58,494 nt of DNA from an uncultured Lactobacillus sp. (GTDB lineage Bacteria > Bacillota > Bacilli > Lactobacillales > Lactobacillaceae): the NCBI GenBank assembly GCA_905204935.1, contig CAJLBJ010000010.1, positions 1 to 58,494 on the forward strand, given 5' to 3'. The position numbers were made by a program, and so were the translations under genes. The notes beneath the pieces were generated by a model that saw only the letters and a list, made by a program, of their open reading frames with translations, had not been told where the DNA came from and searched no databases. Positions 45,060 to 54,678 of this stretch are shown here, piece by piece. Positions within the stretch are counted from its first letter, which is position 1. Each line of letters opens with the position of its first letter.

Positions 45060-46439
45060 CTATACGCCAAAGCGCGCCGCAAAATAATCTCCTAAAATAT
45101 CGCGTAAAAAACGATCTCCTAAATACGTAAAATGTCCTGCAATCTCAAGTGTTGGAAAATATGGTCCATAAATAAAATTATCAACCATTGCTAATTCGTA
45201 ATCTTTGCCTAAATCAAGTGGCTTTCCATGCCACAAGACTTGTTTTTCTTTTTCTAAATAAACGATATTATCATACACTAACTCGCCAAAAATTTTACCT
45301 CTAAAACCATTGCCTTTAACAACACTTCGGCGTAAGCGTGACCGATTTCGTTCCATTTCACGAATCAAACGCCATAAATTATAACCATTCAATCTAACTT
45401 TAATTGCGCGCATCGAATGTGGCAAAATTTTATGCAAATCATTTTTCGTGACTATCCCAGCTTTCAAGCCATCCAAAAACAAACCACTATTTAAAATCGC
45501 TGTATCTACCTCAAAAACTTCTTCTAAAGCTTTTAACTGCGCTTGCATCAATGGTGAATCACTATTTAATGCCGCCGGATAAGGTTTGGGCAGTTGAGCA
45601 ATTTTTTGCTTGGTCAACAATAATTCGCCTTGCTTTTGATAGTTATTAATTTCAACTTGATCACCAGCTGCACTTGGTAAATCTGCAGTGGCCTGGACAG
45701 TTGCTTTTTTAGTAACAATCTTATTTTTTTCTAACTGTAAAGTTACCTTACCAACGTATTGTCCCCATTTACCAGCCGCACAAATCAGCGTTTGCCCGCA
45801 GATTTCACCATGTTCCAATAAATGATGCGTATGACTTCCTAAAATAACGTCTATTTGTGGATAAGCTTGCGCAATTTTGCGATCAGCATCAATTCCTAAA
45901 TGTGATAATAAGATGATTACATCAACTTTATCCGTTAATCGGGCCAATAAAGTAGGCATAAACTCATCAATTTGCCAAGCATGCCAAGAATTCATCGCAT
46001 AAGTAGGACCAAAAGGCGCGGTGGCTGCAATTATTCCAATTTTAGTTTGTTGTTTTGTAATAATAACTCGATATTCTTGGCACCATTTAGGAATCAAATT
46101 TGTTGTTTGGTCACTAAAATTGCTTAGAATCACTGAAAAATTTGCGTTAGTATACAAGTTATCAAGCTGTTGATGTGAATTGCCAATTCCTTCATTATTA
46201 CCAATAGTTACACCATCATATTCAATTGTATTTAGCATTTCTACATTAGCTTTGCCATCTGTAGCTTCACTTAACGGATGAACCCGATCTACAGCATCTC
46301 CCACATCAAAGGTTAATACCGTTTGGCCTTGTTGTATAAGTTGTTGTTTTTGTTGCTGTAAAAACCGCCTAATCTTAGGCCAATTTTCAAAATGAGAGTG
46401 AATATCGTTGGTGTGTAAAATTGTTACTTGTTCTTGCAT
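45060..46439 (-). CDS. Bifunctional UDP-sugar hydrolase/5'-nucleotidase family protein (YunD-like)
   Basis: Metallophosphoesterase followed by a 5'-nucleotidase C domain, 459 aa. Metal-site motifs: LHTNDIHSHFENW, FDVGDAVDR, IGNNEGIG, LSHLGIDADR and GSHTHH. The C domain contains NSGLFLDGLKAGIVTKNDL and FIYGPYFP. No signal peptide, so intracellular, as for YunD. It lies 12 bp downstream of another phosphoesterase gene. Confidence 0.9.
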   Translation of the reverse strand: MQEQVTILHTNDIHSHFENWPKIRRFLQQQKQQLIQQGQTVLTFDVGDAVDRVHPLSEATDGKANVEMLNTIEYDGVTIGNNEGIGNSHQQLDNLYTNANFSVILSNFSDQTTNLIPKWCQEYRVIITKQQTKIGIIAATAPFGPTYAMNSWHAWQIDEFMPTLLARLTDKVDVIILLSHLGIDADRKIAQAYPQIDVILGSHTHHLLEHGEICGQTLICAAGKWGQYVGKVTLQLEKNKIVTKKATVQATADLPSAAGDQVEINNYQKQGELLLTKQKIAQLPKPYPAALNSDSPLMQAQLKALEEVFEVDTAILNSGLFLDGLKAGIVTKNDLHKILPHSMRAIKVRLNGYNLWRLIREMERNRSRLRRSVVKGNGFRGKIFGELVYDNIVYLEKEKQVLWHGKPLDLGKDYELAMVDNFIYGPYFPTLEIAGHFTYLGDRFLRDILGDYFAARFGV

Positions 46440-46450
46440 AATACTTCTCC

Positions 46451-47056
46451 TTAACGCATTTTTTGAAAGTCACTACGCTTATTTTGAGCCATTTCAAAAA
46501 TTTCTGCTTCACTAAAAGGTTGGCCAAATGGGCGTTTTTTTGCCAAATATTGCGCATCGCCACTATCAACTCCGACATTGATATTAGTCGCACAACTGAC
46601 AATTGCTCGATGAATATGCCCATGCAAATTAAGAGCATTGTGACTCTTTCCTAAAGCTAATGGATAATGCGTCATAAATAACTGATGATGATTGGTTTTT
46701 AACAATACTCCAACATCATGAAAAACAAACTTAGGTTGTTGATTAGCCAATGTAAGCTCTTGTTTAGCAAGATATTTAAAAAGTTGGCGTGTATCATGAT
46801 TGCCTTTGACAAATACTAATTGTCCATTTAAGCAGGCTAAAAGCTCAAAGACTTGTTGATACTGTGTATTTTTAGCAGCAATTAAAGCAATATCACCAAG
46901 ATGATAAACAGTATCTGTTGGGCTAACTACAGCATTCCAATTTTGACAAAGCGTTTCATGCATATCATCAAGCAATAAAAAATCTCGTTGTGCGAAATTA
47001 TGATCATATAATAGCTTTTGATGAAAAAAATGTGTATCGGCTGTAAAAAAACGCAT
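46451..47056 (-). CDS. Small calcineurin-like metallophosphoesterase
   Basis: A 201-aa protein with the whole motif set: ADTHFFH, YHLGDIAL, VKGNHDT, FMTHYPLAL and NLHGHIH. It resembles YfcE-distant phosphatases annotated in lactobacilli as hydrolases; substrate unknown. AAGGAG upstream of ATG. Co-transcribed with the YunD-like gene. Confidence 0.88.
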   Translation of the reverse strand: MRFFTADTHFFHQKLLYDHNFAQRDFLLLDDMHETLCQNWNAVVSPTDTVYHLGDIALIAAKNTQYQQVFELLACLNGQLVFVKGNHDTRQLFKYLAKQELTLANQQPKFVFHDVGVLLKTNHHQLFMTHYPLALGKSHNALNLHGHIHRAIVSCATNINVGVDSGDAQYLAKKRPFGQPFSEAEIFEMAQNKRSDFQKMR

Positions 47057-47155
47057 ACTGATTGCTCCTTTACCTTAATCAATTTCATTTTACACCGCTT
47101 ATGCTTTGAAAGATACATTTAATCAAAATATTCTACTCGATGACACAAAAAGCAA

Positions 47156-47219
47156 CCTAAAAAGCCATGGTAAATGAAGCTTCCCTTACCGGTTACTTCA
47201 AAAACCATGACTTTTTTAG
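47156..47219 (-). terminator. Terminator after the amino-acid permease gene
   Basis: Outer arms TCATGG/CCATGG and an inner TGAAGT/GCTTCA pairing form a branched hairpin in minus-strand RNA, followed by CTTTTTAGG. Confidence 0.55.
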
Positions 47220-48578
47220 TTATCTAGCACGTTTGCGTAAATAAATTATTGAATATAACGCCACAAACCAGATTATTGCCGCAATTAAGGCAAATAACGT
47301 TGTCTTATCTAAACACATGATGATTCCCACAAAAACCAAGAAAATCAATACAATATAATCACTCAATGGATAAAGTGGCATCTTAAAACTAACAGGATTT
47401 TGTTTGGCCTGTGTCTTTTTATAACGTAAGTGAGCTAAAATAATTGCTCCCCAAATAAATAAGAAACATGTCGTTGCTACACTTGAAACAAACATGAATA
47501 ATGAAGTATTAGGTACCACTAAATCAGCTAAAACAGCTAATGCAATGACTATAGCTGAAAACTTCAAACCGTTAGCTGGAACTTGGCGTTTTGACAAGGT
47601 ACTCATCTTCTTAGCAAACTTACCTTCTTGCTTATAATTTAGTGAAAACATCATCCGCCCAGTACTAAAAAGTGAACTGTTGCAAGCTGATAAAGCTGCA
47701 GTCAAAACAACAAAATTAATGATCCCAGCAGCTGCAGCAATTCCAATATTTTCAAAAACTTGCACGAATGGACTTTGATTTGCAGAAATTGCATTCCATG
47801 GATAAATGCACATCAAGGCTAATAACGCTCCAACATAAAAGATGATAATACGTAGTGGAATTTCGTTAATTGCCTTAGGAATAACTTTAGTTGGATTTTG
47901 CGCTTCTGAAGCAGTTACACCAATCATCTCGATTCCAATAAAACCAAACGTCACCATTTGAAACGATAAGACAAATCCTTTAAGTCCCATCGGAAATAAA
48001 CCGCCATAATTAAATAAATTAGCGACTTGTGCGTGACCCAATGGTGTCTTATAACCGATAACTACCAAAACAATCCCAATAACGATTAAGGCAATAATGG
48101 CAATGATTTTAATTAAGGCAAACCAAAATTCTGTTTCACCAAACAAACCAACTGTAATCAAGTTAAGCAACAACAACACAACGATTGCAACAAAACCCGG
48201 TATCCATTGTGGGATATTTGGGAACCAATACTGAATATACAAACCAGTTGCCGTAACATCAGCCATTGCAATCGTTATCCAGCATACCCAATACGTCCAT
48301 CCAGCAACATAACCAACATCATGACCTAAATATTCGCTAATAAATTCAATAAAAGAATGTTTGCCTAAATCAGACAACAACAATTCGCCTAAAGCCCGCA
48401 TCAACAAGAAACATACCGCACCAGTTAATAGATACGCTAAAATAATCGATGGACCTGCTAAATGAATCGATTGGCCCGAGCCTAGAAACAATCCCGTGCC
48501 AATTGTTCCACCTAAAGCAATCAATTGGATATGGCGTCCCTTTAAATTGCGAGCATATTCGTTTTTATTTTTTTCCAT
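47220..48578 (-). CDS. APC family amino-acid permease (AAT type)
   Basis: Proton-coupled importer with 12 helices, 452 aa. HIQLIALGGTIGTGLFLGSG in helix 1, the FGFIGIEMIGVTASEAQNP stretch and ACNSSLFSTGRMM are hallmarks of the AAT group (CycA, LysP, AroP, HutT relatives). The substrate cannot be fixed from sequence; CycA-like D-Ala/D-Ser/Gly is one option. AGGAG precedes the ATG. It lies where ackA follows the ytxK gene in many lactobacilli; no ackA is seen here. Confidence 0.88.
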   Translation of the reverse strand: MEKNKNEYARNLKGRHIQLIALGGTIGTGLFLGSGQSIHLAGPSIILAYLLTGAVCFLLMRALGELLLSDLGKHSFIEFISEYLGHDVGYVAGWTYWVCWITIAMADVTATGLYIQYWFPNIPQWIPGFVAIVVLLLLNLITVGLFGETEFWFALIKIIAIIALIVIGIVLVVIGYKTPLGHAQVANLFNYGGLFPMGLKGFVLSFQMVTFGFIGIEMIGVTASEAQNPTKVIPKAINEIPLRIIIFYVGALLALMCIYPWNAISANQSPFVQVFENIGIAAAAGIINFVVLTAALSACNSSLFSTGRMMFSLNYKQEGKFAKKMSTLSKRQVPANGLKFSAIVIALAVLADLVVPNTSLFMFVSSVATTCFLFIWGAIILAHLRYKKTQAKQNPVSFKMPLYPLSDYIVLIFLVFVGIIMCLDKTTLFALIAAIIWFVALYSIIYLRKRAR

Positions 48579-48708
48579 TTTCTTTCTCCTCGCTAAGCCC
48601 TAAATTGGTCTAACAAATTATAGTTATTAGTCTACCTTATTTCTAACATGAAGTAAAACTCAACTTATTCAAGTTTAAATGATAAGAATTCATCTGAAAT
48701 AAATTAAA

Positions 48709-48735
48709 AAGCGTCCATCATAGAGACGGACGACT
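48709..48735 (-). terminator. Terminator of the comG-ytxK unit
   Basis: CGTCC (48712-48716)/GGACG (48728-48732) stem with neighbouring pairs, followed in minus direction by CTTTTTAATT. Confidence 0.7.
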
Positions 48736-48739
48736 AATT

Positions 48740-49747
48740 TTAAACAAAAATATTTTGTGTTATCCACGATTCAATTTGAGCCACAAATGCTCCAAAATCA
48801 TCTTGCGCTTTTAATTGTGGAAACTTAGCTAGTAATACTTGTTGGGCTTGACTAGCAAGTTGACCTGGTTTTTGTAACAAGAGTAAAGATTTTTGTGATT
48901 TTGCATTACTAAACATATCGTCTGGCAATTGTAAACATGCCTGTAAATATGCATTTTCATTAATAAAATGCAAAAGTTGTTTACCTTCATTTTTTGTAAA
49001 CAAATCATTTGGAACAACAAAAAGTGCTATTCCATTAGGCTTTAAATAGCGTAAACTCTGCTCGATTAAAAGATGATGTGTATAAGAGTGTCCACTTGTT
49101 GCCTTGGTTTTAAAATCTTTAGTACGTTGATCAAGCGGATAATAGCCCACAGGCAAATCTCCAACAATCGCATCTTGTAAGGTAAGCTTTAAAGTATCAA
49201 CTGCATCTTGATGATATAAATTAATATTTAAATCATGAAGTTGCATCCCTAAGCTAGCAAGTGTCAATTGCGTATCATCATTATCAATACCACTTAAAAT
49301 TAAATCTTTATTATATGTCTTAAATCGTTCACAAATTTTAAATAATAGATTTCCTGTTCCAACAGTAATATCTGTTAACGTTATTTGTTTTTGTTTGGCA
49401 AATATCTTTTCTAATATATAGCAGACTAATAAACAAATAGCATCTGGTGTCATTTGCTGATTAACATGTATAGCTTGAGTACGATATCCTGCTAAAATCA
49501 TATATTCAAACAAAAGTACTTGTTGTTGCTTAGGAATACTTGTTAAATCAATTTTTTGATAATATTGAATTAAATTTTGTTTGACTTGAGTATCATAAAG
49601 TTCATTATTAGCAAGTTCATCTGGCTCTAAGATATTACTAAAAGTCTCAATTAAGGCTTCATAATAGTTACAATCTGTTTTTTCTTGCAAATACTCACAA
49701 GCTTCTTTTAAAAGAGTATTTTTTTCTTCGATATTAGCAAATTCCAT
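48740..49747 (-). CDS. YtxK-like class I SAM-dependent methyltransferase (N6-DNA-methylase fold)
   Basis: Motif I TDITVGTGNLLFKIC and an NPPF-like motif altered to GDLPVGYYP are seen; no target-recognition domain, so it is not a complete restriction methylase. The family follows comG genes in lactobacilli, as here, and its role is unknown. The first ATG in frame (49765) overlaps GGAGG, so the ATG at 49747 is taken, giving 335 aa. The 71-bp gap to comGG suggests co-transcription with the competence operon. Confidence 0.85.
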   Translation of the reverse strand: MEFANIEEKNTLLKEACEYLQEKTDCNYYEALIETFSNILEPDELANNELYDTQVKQNLIQYYQKIDLTSIPKQQQVLLFEYMILAGYRTQAIHVNQQMTPDAICLLVCYILEKIFAKQKQITLTDITVGTGNLLFKICERFKTYNKDLILSGIDNDDTQLTLASLGMQLHDLNINLYHQDAVDTLKLTLQDAIVGDLPVGYYPLDQRTKDFKTKATSGHSYTHHLLIEQSLRYLKPNGIALFVVPNDLFTKNEGKQLLHFINENAYLQACLQLPDDMFSNAKSQKSLLLLQKPGQLASQAQQVLLAKFPQLKAQDDFGAFVAQIESWITQNIFV

Positions 49748-49818
49748 AAAGCTGTTTTCCTCCATTGTTTTACATCCTAACTTAGTGTAGACGGATTTAA
49801 GAGGAATTTCAAGTTTAC

Positions 49819-50100
49819 TTACTCAAAATGATAAATTCGATTATTAGTCAATTTAACTTCATATTCATCAGCTTGTAGAGACACTTGACCTTGATTAAAT
49901 TTAATTGTTTGTCCATCTTTAATTTTTTGTGCTTCTGCTAGATTTTTTAATGTATGTGCTAAATTATATTGAGCTGTATTTGTATAAGCATAAATAGTAC
50001 TTCGAAAATACAAGCACTGTGTTGCTAATAATCCAAACATGATAATCAATAAAATCCCTGCTGTTTGTAATATCATTGCTTCTTGAGGTTTAAAACTCAC
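49819..50100 (-). CDS. comGG: Competence pseudopilus protein ComGG
   Basis: A 93-aa protein with one N-terminal transmembrane helix (residues about 9-30) and a short extracellular part. It is very divergent; identity rests on being last in the comG series. GTG start overlapping the comGF stop. Confidence 0.75.
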   Translation of the reverse strand: MSFKPQEAMILQTAGILLIIMFGLLATQCLYFRSTIYAYTNTAQYNLAHTLKNLAEAQKIKDGQTIKFNQGQVSLQADEYEVKLTNNRIYHFE

Positions 50101-50543
50101 GTCTCCACCTCTTTTCGCTGTAAATAAAGTGTTTCTTGATATTCTTTATCGTGCATTGTTGCTGTTATTTTCAAATATGGTTCTTGATAACTCATGTTCC
50201 ATGCACTAACATCATATAGTACTGGCATGTATCCGCCACTTCGACTATCTTCCATATAAATCTTCTTACTTCGATAAACGAAGATATATGTTCTATCTTG
50301 TTTAGGACTATAAAACTTTAAATTTCCTCCTGTTATTTTTTCTTGATACATCAATTCTAGATCTGCACCATGAAAAAGTTCAATCATCTGTTGCCATTGA
50401 ATCTGATCATCTAAAGTTGTTTGAATTGTTTGTTTTTGCATTAATAATAATAAACCGCTAATCAACAAAATTGCCAAAGAACAAACACCTAAAGAAATCA
50501 CTACCTCAACTAAGGTAAATGCTGCTTTATTGTGGCAATACAT
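50097..50543 (-). CDS. comGF: Competence minor pseudopilin ComGF
   Basis: Prepilin with leader MYCHNKAAFTLVEVVISLG: a class III signal with Ala rather than Gly before the Phe. A globular domain of about 110 residues follows the helix. The ATG at 50543 lies inside comGE, an overlap of 17 bp; a longer frame start would overlap it more. 148 aa. Confidence 0.82.
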   Translation of the reverse strand: MYCHNKAAFTLVEVVISLGVCSLAILLISGLLLLMQKQTIQTTLDDQIQWQQMIELFHGADLELMYQEKITGGNLKFYSPKQDRTYIFVYRSKKIYMEDSRSGGYMPVLYDVSAWNMSYQEPYLKITATMHDKEYQETLYLQRKEVET

Positions 50544-50802
50544 AGATTTCAAGTTTTTGTTTTCCCTGTTTGACAGTAATTTTTTCAAATTTATAATTTG
50601 TCGTTTTTTGCGCATTCGTCAACACCTGATAACTTTCATTTAAAGCTTGTCGGTTCAATTCTATCTCTTGACGAGCCTTATTTTCTTGAAAATTAAATTG
50701 CTCTTGTAACATGGCAAAAGTTCCTATACCCAATGAAACTATAATTAAACCAATGATGCTGTCAGCCAGCACAAAACCTTTATTCACCCTTTTGTAAATC
50801 AT
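50527..50802 (-). CDS. comGE: Competence minor pseudopilin ComGE
   Basis: A 91-aa prepilin-like protein: basic leader then GFVLADSIIGLIIVSLG (residues about 9-25). ATG at 50802 has GGAGGACA upstream and overlaps comGD by 23 bp. ComGE is poorly conserved; order and leader give the name. Confidence 0.78.
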   Translation of the reverse strand: MIYKRVNKGFVLADSIIGLIIVSLGIGTFAMLQEQFNFQENKARQEIELNRQALNESYQVLTNAQKTTNYKFEKITVKQGKQKLEIYVLPQ

Positions 50803-51217
50803 ATTGTCCTCCATAACCTACCTGAAACTTAACATCATAATATTTTACTGGTAATGTCGAACTTATTCTTACTGTTTGCGCTTGAGCCACACCGCTAGAT
50901 GATACAGTTTCATCACATTGACCACCAACTAACTTCATTGTTTTAGGATATTCTAAACGAATTATTTGTTCAGTCATATTAATTTTAAACAAAACATATT
51001 TCGGAAAAAAACATGCCCGTGAACGTTCATGTTCTTGTCTTCCTTTCAAAATCATATAACTCCAATTTTGCCTAAATGCTTGCCAAAATTGATCCTCTTG
51101 ATATTTTTGACTAAACCCTAAATTCACATCCCATCCTATAACTAATATTATAGTCATTAATCCCAAAACAACACTTGTTTCAAGCAAAGTAAAGCCTCTT
51201 TTTTTAATCACTTCCAC
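50780..51217 (-). CDS. comGD: Competence minor pseudopilin ComGD
   Basis: A 145-aa prepilin with leader KKRGFTLLETSVVLG and the conserved Gly-Phe cleavage site, a hydrophobic helix and a globular domain. It overlaps comGC by 14 bp. Confidence 0.85.
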   Translation of the reverse strand: MEVIKKRGFTLLETSVVLGLMTIILVIGWDVNLGFSQKYQEDQFWQAFRQNWSYMILKGRQEHERSRACFFPKYVLFKINMTEQIIRLEYPKTMKLVGGQCDETVSSSGVAQAQTVRISSTLPVKYYDVKFQVGYGGQYDLQKGE

Positions 51218-51515
51218 TATCTCCTGTTGTTATTGTTAAATTATATTTTTCGATAGCAGCTATTTGTTTAGCCGTCAAATAACCACTTGTTTTTAAATCG
51301 TTAACTGTTACTTCTGTAATATCAGTGATTCCTTTTTCATTCATATACATTTGTGCTTGTGTATTTAATTCAGTTTGTAATGCATCTTTATTGATTGCCA
51401 CCGCATTTTTTTGTTGTGTACTAACATTAGGAATAATAATCAACAGCAACAAACTAATAATAAACAAAACAACAGCTGTTTCTACTAAAGTAAAAGCTTT
51501 TTTAATTTTTTTCAT
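51204..51515 (-). CDS. comGC: Major competence pseudopilin ComGC
   Basis: Builds the DNA-uptake pseudopilus. The leader MKKIKKAFTLVETAVVLF has Ala at -1 of the ComC cleavage site instead of Gly; Ala is known to be tolerated in some prepilins. ATG at 51515 overlaps the comGB stop by 4 bp (ATGA), with GGAGG upstream; the longer frame start is discarded. 103 aa, normal. Confidence 0.9.
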   Translation of the reverse strand: MKKIKKAFTLVETAVVLFIISLLLLIIIPNVSTQQKNAVAINKDALQTELNTQAQMYMNEKGITDITEVTVNDLKTSGYLTAKQIAAIEKYNLTITTGDSGSD

Positions 51516-52585
51516 CGATACATTCCTCCAATTTCCGTGTACATAGGTAATAAAATAGATAAATACATACCAATAATGATACCTGCGATAATTAAAAATA
51601 ATAGTGGCTGTAACCAAGAAATAGCCTTATCGACTTGGCGTAATAATCTCTTATATGATAATTCAGCAAAAAACAAAATTTCTGCACTTAGCTCTTCTTT
51701 TGTTAAACCTTTGTTAAGATACAAAGCTAATTCTTTAGGAATAAAAGCATAACTATCAGTAATTTTTTGCCAACTTTCACCAGTTTGTAATCTACGTTGA
51801 AGTTGTTTGCCAAATTGATAAAATAATGTCTTTTCTGGAAATTGCACTAAAAAATTGCAAATCTCATTAAATTCTAAACCACTTTTTAAAAGCATACCTA
51901 GGTTAAACATCAAATTATAGTAACTATACTGTCGATAGATTTTGCCAATAATTGGTAACTTTGCATAGAAATTATGTCGACTTAAAACCCCTTGCTTTTT
52001 CCACCACCAGCAAAAACGTAAAACACTCACTAATAAACATAGTGCTAAAAATAACCATAAATAATAAATTAACTGACGCTTGTCAAAAACTATACTTTGA
52101 TTTGCCTGTCCAAATTCAGCAAATGTTTGTAAAGAAGGACTTAACCATAATTTGATAGCTACTCCTAAAAATGCTAATAATAAAAGCAACATAATTGGAT
52201 AAAATAATAGACTTGCAATTTTTTCTCTTTGCTCTACCCAACGTTTTTGTAAATCACCTAAATGTTTTAGGCTTTGCTCTAAGCTGCCATTTTTTTCTGA
52301 AAGTTGTAATTGAAAAAAAGTCGACTGACTAACCCAAGTTTGAATAGCTTGACTAAATGCCTGACCTTTATTAAGTTGAACTAATACCTGTTCAATCATA
52401 AATTGTTTACTTTGATTTAAGGTTGCAACATTAGCTAGACTTTGTTTCAAAGAAAAACCTGCAGCTAATAAATCTGCCAATAAACTAAAAAAATCAGCTT
52501 GTTGCCTTAGACTTAATTTTTTAGCCCTTTTCATAGAGCTGATAGGTTTCTTGGGAAATCCATCCCTTTTTTTGACACTTTGCAA
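51512..52585 (-). CDS. comGB: Competence pilus inner-membrane protein ComGB
   Basis: Platform protein of the uptake pilus, type II secretion F family. Two F domains (LRQQADFFSLLADLLAAGFSLKQSL and YNLMFNLGMLLKSGLEFNEI) and three membrane helices are visible. The TTG start at 52585 has a textbook GGAGG 6 nt upstream and overlaps comGA by 65 bp, which is longer than usual for this pair. 357 aa. Confidence 0.9.
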   Translation of the reverse strand: MQSVKKRDGFPKKPISSMKRAKKLSLRQQADFFSLLADLLAAGFSLKQSLANVATLNQSKQFMIEQVLVQLNKGQAFSQAIQTWVSQSTFFQLQLSEKNGSLEQSLKHLGDLQKRWVEQREKIASLLFYPIMLLLLLAFLGVAIKLWLSPSLQTFAEFGQANQSIVFDKRQLIYYLWLFLALCLLVSVLRFCWWWKKQGVLSRHNFYAKLPIIGKIYRQYSYYNLMFNLGMLLKSGLEFNEICNFLVQFPEKTLFYQFGKQLQRRLQTGESWQKITDSYAFIPKELALYLNKGLTKEELSAEILFFAELSYKRLLRQVDKAISWLQPLLFLIIAGIIIGMYLSILLPMYTEIGGMYR

Positions 52586-53501
52586 GATTTTCCTCCCATT
52601 TTAAACTCATTTGTGATTGCCTAACACTAAAAAAATCATTCGCAAAAAAGTCTTGCGCGTCTAAAATATCAAATAATACTTTCAATTCTCCTGAAATTGT
52701 TGGTATCAGTCGTTGATAAACTAATAAACGAATCGTTTGTAAAAACTCACCTTGTTCAATCCCTAAACTTTGTAATCTTTGCCAAATTCCATATACACCT
52801 TGAGCATGTAAGGTTGTTAAAACCAAGTGACCACTTAAAGCTGCATCGACTGCTGCTCTTGCAGTTTGTGCATCTCGAATTTCACCAATGATAAAAATAT
52901 CTGGGTGATGGCGCAACGATACTTTCAATAATTCTTGATAGGTCATTTGTGCTTTATCATTGACTTGTAACTGTAAAAATTTAGGTTCATAAATTTCAAT
53001 AGGATCTTCAATACACAAAACTTGTTTTTGTTCTTGAGAGGCTGCACATTGGTACATTGCTGTTGTTTTCCCAGAACCTACTGGACCAGAAAAAATTATC
53101 AAACCTCGCTTTTGACATGCATTTAGTAGTTGAATTAGTTGATTTTGAAAAAAATAAGTTGCTTTTTTATGTTTGCGAGAATAAATCAAACGCACCACTA
53201 AAGATTCGCGATTCCAAAAATCACCTACACTAGATAAACGACAAAAAATGGCTGTTTGTTTTGTTTGATAAATCCAAGCACCTAATTGTGGACGCCTTTT
53301 TTCACTCAAACTCATATTAGCTTGATACTTCAAATAGTTAATCACTTGACTTGCTTGTGCCAATGATAAGTTTTGTAAAACTTCATAACCATTAGCTAAA
53401 CTCAACTTAACTAAATAGTTGTCTTTTTGAGGTAAAAAATAAATATCACTTGCCTGTTTAGTCAGGGCTTGTTCAAAAATATCTTGCACTTTATCGTTCA
53501 T
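52521..53501 (-). CDS. comGA: Competence pilus ATPase ComGA
   Basis: Motor ATPase for pseudopilus assembly. Walker A GPVGSGKTT (139-147), Asp box CIEDPIE, Walker B FIIGEIRDAQTARAAV and the His box GHLVLTTLHA are intact. 326 aa. AAGGAG precedes the ATG. No obvious streptococcal-type ComX box was found in the 145 bp upstream. The whole comG series is uninterrupted, so the machinery could be functional. Confidence 0.94.
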   Translation of the reverse strand: MNDKVQDIFEQALTKQASDIYFLPQKDNYLVKLSLANGYEVLQNLSLAQASQVINYLKYQANMSLSEKRRPQLGAWIYQTKQTAIFCRLSSVGDFWNRESLVVRLIYSRKHKKATYFFQNQLIQLLNACQKRGLIIFSGPVGSGKTTAMYQCAASQEQKQVLCIEDPIEIYEPKFLQLQVNDKAQMTYQELLKVSLRHHPDIFIIGEIRDAQTARAAVDAALSGHLVLTTLHAQGVYGIWQRLQSLGIEQGEFLQTIRLLVYQRLIPTISGELKVLFDILDAQDFFANDFFSVRQSQMSLKWEENLAKCQKKGWISQETYQLYEKG

Positions 53502-53567
53502 CTACTCATCTCCTTTCAACTATTAAATACGAAAAGAAGAAATTATATTTTTTTCTATATAAAAAAA

Positions 53568-53639
53568 TCACCAAATTTTCCATGAACGTTTAAAAATTAG
53601 CTATATACTAATCTTTAAACCTCACAAAAAATTTGGTGA
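53568..53639 (-). terminator. Nested double-stem terminator between rbsK and comGA
   Basis: The outer stem (TCACCAAATTTT at 53568-53579 with its complement at 53628-53639) is a perfect 12-mer. Inside it a second stem pairs GTTTAAA (53588-53594) plus ATTAG with CTAAT plus TTTAAAC. In minus direction the outer stem is followed by seven Ts, ending rbsK transcription. Confidence 0.8.
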
Positions 53640-53645
53640 GTTTCT

Positions 53646-54557
53646 TTAGAGTTGATCTTTAACTTGTTGATATGTTGGAATCGAAGGAATCGCACCTAAC
53701 TTTTGAACCGCTAATGATGAAGCCTTATTAGCATAAAGAATTGCTTCTTTAATATTGCTAAAGTCTGGTTGTAATTGAGAAGCTAGTGCACCTAAAAATG
53801 TATCCCCGGCCGCAGTAGTATCAACTGCATCAACTTTAAATGCTTTAACAAAGCCTTCTGTTTGTCCACAGCGATAAAAGGCTCCTTTACTTCCTAAAGT
53901 GATAATAACATTTTTAACACCCATCTCTTGTAGTTTACATGCCGCTTGATGCTGACTTTCTTCATCAGTTACATGAATTCCTGTCAACAACTCAGCTTCT
54001 GTTTCATTTGGTGTAATCAAATCAACTAAACTAAAGAGTTGTGCTGATGCTTCTTTAGCAGGAGCTGGATTCAAAATAGTCGTTACTTGAGCTTGTTTTG
54101 CTAAATTAAATGCTGTAATTGTTTGTTCAATTGGTGTTTCAAATTGGGCAATCAAAAAATCAGCTGCTTGAATTTGTTCTTTTGCTTGATAAACATCATC
54201 ATCTGTAATAGTATGGTTAGCACCACCATAAACTAAAATACTGTTTTCTCCGCTATCTTGTAATAATATGAAGGCTTGCCCTGTATCCTTTTCAGAAATA
54301 GTAACCTGACTAATATCCACCATTGATTCGGCTAAAAGTCTTTTCATCATTTGGCCATTTTCATCAGCACCAATTTTTCCCACAAAAGAAGTCTGTGCTC
54401 CTGATCTAGCCGCAGAAATTGCTTGGTTTGCTCCTTTACCACCACCGGCATTTTGTTTATTATGCATCTGCATCGTTTCACCTGGCTTTGGCAACCGCGT
54501 AATTTGTAAAATAGTATCTACATTCAAGCTACCCAAAACTGTTACTTTATTTGTCAT
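53646..54557 (-). CDS. rbsK: Ribokinase
   Basis: PfkB-family kinase making ribose 5-phosphate. N-terminal GSLNVDTILQITRLPKPGET and GGGKGANQA, and the C-terminal signature DTTAAGDTFLGALA with the catalytic Asp, are complete; 303 aa. In this window it stands alone, without rbsD, a ribose transporter or a LacI regulator beside it. AGGAGGAAA precedes the ATG. Confidence 0.93.
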   Translation of the reverse strand: MTNKVTVLGSLNVDTILQITRLPKPGETMQMHNKQNAGGGKGANQAISAARSGAQTSFVGKIGADENGQMMKRLLAESMVDISQVTISEKDTGQAFILLQDSGENSILVYGGANHTITDDDVYQAKEQIQAADFLIAQFETPIEQTITAFNLAKQAQVTTILNPAPAKEASAQLFSLVDLITPNETEAELLTGIHVTDEESQHQAACKLQEMGVKNVIITLGSKGAFYRCGQTEGFVKAFKVDAVDTTAAGDTFLGALASQLQPDFSNIKEAILYANKASSLAVQKLGAIPSIPTYQQVKDQL

Positions 54558-54642
54558 AGTGGATATTTTCCTCCTAATTCTTCAATGCTATCTTCTTTAT
54601 TTTATAATATCTTTGGTTTCAAAGCTACACCCAATAACAAAT

Positions 54643-54671
54643 AAACACCAAGCACTAGCTGCTTGGTGTTT
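54643..54671 (-). terminator. Terminator after yebC
   Basis: A 12-bp perfect stem (AAACACCAAGCA with its complement) around CTAGC; in minus direction it is followed by ATTTGTT. Confidence 0.8.
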
Positions 54672-54678
54672 AGCTTTC

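Noticed and set aside
53501..53560. TACGAAAAG upstream of comGA as a ComX box
   Set aside because: TACGAA lies on the plus strand, opposite to comGA transcription, and the remainder does not match.
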